From positions 38,251-102,250 of the forward strand of contig NZ_JARGEN010000018.1 of assembly GCF_029211125.1 (NCBI RefSeq): a DNA stretch of 64,000 nt, in the 5' to 3' direction. This DNA is from Curvibacter soli. GTDB lineage: Bacteria > Pseudomonadota > Gammaproteobacteria > Burkholderiales > Burkholderiaceae_C. Positions 57,742 through 64,000 of the stretch are shown one piece after another. Below the pieces are notes generated by a model. It saw only the letters and a list, made by a program, of their open reading frames with translations. It did no database searches and was not told the origin of the DNA. The translations under genes were made by a program, and so were the position numbers. Positions within the stretch are counted from its first letter, which is position 1. Each line of letters starts with the position of its first letter.

Positions 57742-60149
57742 CAACGCCCCAGGGTATTGCGCATGGCGGTCTGGGCCACGGCGTCTAGCGCGCCTTCCAC
57801 CACCGTCTGGCGTGACACGACGCGCAGCGCGCCTTCGGTGGCCAGCTTGTCGCGCATGCGCTTGGTCATCGACTGCGTGCTGCCGTCCGCACCCGTGAAG
57901 AGGAACAGCGTGCCATGCGGGCTGGCCCAGGTGAGCTGGGTACGCACCACGCGGCCGTGGGTCAGCAGTTCGACCCACGCCCCGACCTCCAGCGACAAGG
58001 TGGGCAAGGTCGCCGGGGCCGTCGCTGCGGGCGCCGCCGTTTCCGGCTCGGCCACAGGAACCACCGAAGGCGCTTGGGGAGGGGGTACTGCCTGCGCCGC
58101 CTCGGCTGCGGGAGCAGGCACGGGCTCCGCGACGGGCGGCGGCTCGTCCTCGACCAGTCCGGCTTGCAACACCTCGTTGGGGGCGAGCCAGGGGCCGGAA
58201 CTCTCGGTCGCAGGCGGTGCCGGCAGCGTGGCGGAAATCGTGGCAGCCGGCGCGGCGATGGGCGCAGTCGCCGCGGGTGCCGACGGCGACTGGAAGGCCT
58301 GCTGGTGCAGGCCGATGAGGTGCTCGAAGAATGCACTGGCCTGCATCGGCGGGTAGTCGATGGTCTTGAGCCCTTCGCGCAGCTTGGCCAGCAGGCCGGG
58401 GATGAGCTTGGTCAGGCGCGGCAGGTTGTTGCGCGCCAGCACCGGCTGGGCGCTCCAGAACAGGTTGGGCACCAGGCCCAGATAGCCGCCGGGGTCCGCC
58501 GCACCCGCGCGGTCGCCCAGGCGGGCCTGGGCGACCACCTGCACCCAGGGGCCGATGACGAACGCCATGATGGGCGCGGGCACGTTGCCGGCATCGGGCC
58601 ATTCCTGGATGTCGCCGGCAATCTTCTCGGCCAGCAGGTTGCGCTGTTCCGCCTGCAGCAGCGCCTGCACTGCCTTTTCGCGGTGGGCGCGCTCCGCATC
58701 GCTCTGCGCATCCCACACCTTCTGCAGTGACTCCAGCTCCTGCTCGAAAGGCGCCGCATCCACCACCACCGACGTCGCCAGATGGTCGACCGACGTGCGC
58801 ATCACCCGCATGAACTCTGGAAAGCCCGGCGCGCTCGTGGTGTCGAAAGCCAGGCTGCGCTGCGTCATCTCGTCGAGCAGGCGGCGCGCGGGATGATCCT
58901 TGTCGCTGAAGAAGCGCGGATCGGCCAGCACGAGCTGGATCAGCGCGGGCTCCAGGTCCTGTACCGCCTTCTGCACGGGAGGCAGCAGGCGCGCGTCCTG
59001 CGCGATGTTCTCGATCATGAGGCTGACCACCTCCACCCCCACCGACTGCCCTGCCCCGCGCGCCGCAGCGCCCGCCGCGGGAGCCGGAATGCCCGCCGCC
59101 CGGTGCAGCGCGGTGAGCGGCGGTGGCGCGACCGGCTGGCGCTGGGCCAGGCGCTCCACCACCTGCTCGATCTGGCGCATGTCCTCGATCATGTCGAACG
59201 CCGCAGGCACCGTGTGCTGGAAATCGGGCCGGCCCACCGCCGCCGGCGCGGCGGCGGCCCCGGCCAGGCCCATGGGACGCAGGCCGCCGCCCATGTCGAG
59301 CTCGCCCGACAGCAACTGGCGCAGGCGGCCCACGGTGAGAAGCGCCTCGTCGCCCTCGCCCGCGGGTGCCGCTCCTGCGGACTGCTGCTGCGCGCCTGCA
59401 TGCGGCTGAGGCTGAGGCTGCTGCAGCATGGCCGCCATGGCCGCCGCGCCGCCGCCGCGCGCAACGGCCAGCGTATCGGCATGGCTGGGCGCCACCGCAT
59501 AGCCCACGGGCGCTATGCCCTGCTGCTGCAGAAAGGTGCAAATGCCTTCGTAGATGCCCACGAGTTCCTTGCCGAGTACGTCGCACATGGCCTGCATCCA
59601 GGCCAGCCGCACTGCGGAGGAGACGTTCGTCTGCGTGATCGCGTCCTGCAGGGCGCGGATGTACGACTCGGGCCGCAGGGGATTGCGCTCGGGCTGCACA
59701 TTGCGCAGGCCCTGCGCCGCGCAGATGTAGGTGTTGAGCTCGGCCAGGGGCGATTCCGCCGCATGCAGCGCGATCTGCTGCGCCCGCGCCAGCTCGACCT
59801 TGTCCTGCACCTCGGACTCGTCCATCAGCTCCAGTTGGTCGAAGCTCAGCGCGCTCGCCCCGCCGGGCTTGGCCCTGGAGGCCGGGCCGCCTTCGATGAA
59901 CACCGCGCGCAGCGTGGCCGGGTAGTTTTCCACCAGGGCTCTCTCGTGCTGCGCCAGCAGGCGGTGCGCGTCGCTCATGGTGTTGCGCACCTGCAGGTTG
60001 CCGCCGTGCACCGCGCTGTCCTGCGGCTGCAGCGCCTGCAGCGCCGAGCGCGCCAGCCGCTGCATGAGCGGGCCGCCGTCTCGGGCGGCCTGCGCGATGC
60101 AGTCGCGGTAGACGGCCTGATAGCGGAGGATTTCAGGAGATCTGGACAT
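57741..60149 (-). CDS. DUF1631-family protein
   Basis: An 802-residue cytoplasmic protein of the DUF1631 family found in Betaproteobacteria and other proteobacteria; some databases misname such proteins thymidine phosphorylase. Typical stretches are LVLADPRFFSDKDHPARRLL, FVIGPWVQVVAQARLGD and the C-terminal PilZ-like WVELLTHGRVVRTQLTWASP with LFLFTGADGSTQSM. A Gln/Pro-rich and an Ala-rich stretch separate helical blocks. ATG 60149 (MSRSPEILRYQA) is preferred over TTG 60158. PilZ-like ends suggest possible c-di-GMP sensitivity, but no RxxxR motif is obvious. Function unknown. Confidence 0.85.
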   Translation of the reverse strand: MSRSPEILRYQAVYRDCIAQAARDGGPLMQRLARSALQALQPQDSAVHGGNLQVRNTMSDAHRLLAQHERALVENYPATLRAVFIEGGPASRAKPGGASALSFDQLELMDESEVQDKVELARAQQIALHAAESPLAELNTYICAAQGLRNVQPERNPLRPESYIRALQDAITQTNVSSAVRLAWMQAMCDVLGKELVGIYEGICTFLQQQGIAPVGYAVAPSHADTLAVARGGGAAAMAAMLQQPQPQPHAGAQQQSAGAAPAGEGDEALLTVGRLRQLLSGELDMGGGLRPMGLAGAAAAPAAVGRPDFQHTVPAAFDMIEDMRQIEQVVERLAQRQPVAPPPLTALHRAAGIPAPAAGAAARGAGQSVGVEVVSLMIENIAQDARLLPPVQKAVQDLEPALIQLVLADPRFFSDKDHPARRLLDEMTQRSLAFDTTSAPGFPEFMRVMRTSVDHLATSVVVDAAPFEQELESLQKVWDAQSDAERAHREKAVQALLQAEQRNLLAEKIAGDIQEWPDAGNVPAPIMAFVIGPWVQVVAQARLGDRAGAADPGGYLGLVPNLFWSAQPVLARNNLPRLTKLIPGLLAKLREGLKTIDYPPMQASAFFEHLIGLHQQAFQSPSAPAATAPIAAPAATISATLPAPPATESSGPWLAPNEVLQAGLVEDEPPPVAEPVPAPAAEAAQAVPPPQAPSVVPVAEPETAAPAATAPATLPTLSLEVGAWVELLTHGRVVRTQLTWASPHGTLFLFTGADGSTQSMTKRMRDKLATEGALRVVSRQTVVEGALDAVAQTAMRNTLGR

Positions 60150-60191
60150 GGCTGGCAACCCGGTCGCGATGGCGATGGAGGAGGATACGGC

Positions 60192-61853
<1,662 letters not shown>

Positions 61854-61935
61854 GCGCTGGGGTTCCTTGAATTGCGATGCATCCCGTAGCCGCCGCAGGG
61901 GCGGCGCGATGCCGCGGGCGATGCTCTGGCATGCA

Positions 61936-62120
61936 TTATCGGATGCTTTGCGCCCGCGCCTCAGCGCAATGGGCTGCCAACCGGCCCAGCTTCCTGCCCC
62001 GGCGCACCTCGTGGGCCCATTCGGCGGCGCTGCGGGTCAGCTCGGCCTGGATCAGGGCGTCGTCGAGGCCCGCCAGTGCGCGAAACAGCGAGCCCCTCCA
62101 TGTTCACGATGTCGAGCTGA
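61936..62120 (-). pseudogene. C-terminal remnant of an unidentified protein, frameshifted
   Basis: Minus-strand text reads TFQLDIVNMEG and, after a one-base shift at a G run (near 62097), SLFRALAGLDDALIQAELTR and SAAEWAHEVRRGRKLGRLAA, ending ARAQSIR-stop at 61936. It looks like a real C-terminus with a 1-bp insertion. I do not recognise the family. The region 61854-62366 holds only this remnant, a hairpin and the rhlE promoter region. Confidence 0.35.
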
Positions 62121-62130
62121 AACGTGGGGA

Positions 62131-62166
62131 CGGACGGGTTGGCAGACTAGTCCTCACGCCCGTCCG
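62131..62166. repeat. Hairpin upstream of rhlE
   Basis: CGGACGGG (62131-62138) and CCCGTCCG (62159-62166) form a perfect 8-bp stem with a 20-nt loop. It lies 200 bp before the helicase start; an operator, leader structure or terminator of lost upstream DNA are all possible. Confidence 0.4.
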
Positions 62167-62366
62167 TGGATCGTGCGACAATGCATCCCACGCGCCCGGT
62201 TCCAGTTGCCGGCCGCATCAGCACTCTGCTGGGGACGAAGAGTCTGCCATACCGGCGCTCCGGCTCCCATCCATGAACCGCATCAGCCTATGACTGGCCG
62301 CAACCCCTTCTCGGGACTTGCGACTGGCCGATGCCCCCCCAGTGCCCGGACGGGCGCTTCCTGTGC

Positions 62367-64000
<1,634 letters not shown>

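Overview
The window is GC-rich DNA (about 65-70 % by eye) from a betaproteobacterium of the order Burkholderiales, most likely family Comamonadaceae (Acidovorax / Alicycliphilus / Diaphorobacter-like). This rests on the gene orders zipA-smc and sbp-cysT-cysW-cysA, an 85-residue IF-1, a DUF1631 protein, and small CCAGCGC palindromes that I associate with that family from memory. No search was possible, so the genus is inference.

Layout. 1-4053: zipA (cut by the edge) and smc on the minus strand. 4170-5080: a scar of a methylcitrate (prp) locus, with a prpR tail, a prpD tail and a 235-bp MITE-like element whose excision would restore the PrpD frame. 5182-12895: glutaminase, an acyl-CoA synthetase, a LysR regulator, then a valine/isobutyrate cluster (mmsA, acyl-CoA dehydrogenase, mmsB). 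13325-15719: class III transaminase divergent from its LysR regulator. 15763-20619: M14 peptidase lipoprotein, then a CueR-type operator, copA and cueR. 20573-25000: a five-gene minus-strand run (MFS exporter, PaiB-like, small membrane protein, TadA with a hydrolase-like tail, LD-carboxypeptidase). 25399: tRNA-Arg(TCT).

25655-33652: the accessory island. It is a tight four-gene operon in which a Type III-like methyltransferase and a helicase-nuclease flank an AAA ATPase and a TOPRIM-like protein (spacings 10, 2 and 6 bp). This looks like a restriction system with a two-gene ATPase/TOPRIM defence or guard module inside it, and it is the best candidate for an under-described system here. The target-recognition part of the methyltransferase is clearly AT-richer than its surroundings.

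33931-46882: CYTH/CHAD protein, a repeat cluster, mutL, an alpha/beta hydrolase, a deleted Bcr/CflA exporter, miaA, and an ABC-FtsX-type locus (ATPase, permease, membrane protein, AttH/CrtC-like protein) interrupted by an hsp20 gene and an MscS remnant. hsp20 has a plausible sigma-32 promoter and a FourU-like RNA thermometer. 47190-50693: infA, a trypsin-like protease, cspA, an exported coiled-coil protein and def. 50805-56674: NAD(P)H-FMN reductase, then peroxiredoxin, a small hydrolase and the sulfate transporter (sbp-cysTWA), apparently one operon. 56830-64000: DUF808, DUF1631, ettA and an rhlE-type helicase cut by the edge.

A second theme is small mobile DNA. At least ten copies of one palindromic element occur, five of them in frame inside genes (two in mod, one each in mutL, miaA and the FtsX-type permease). 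There are three copies plus a solo end of the TTGAA-targeting MITE, a related element family, and a CTAG-ended hairpin element that supplies the stop codons of two unrelated genes.
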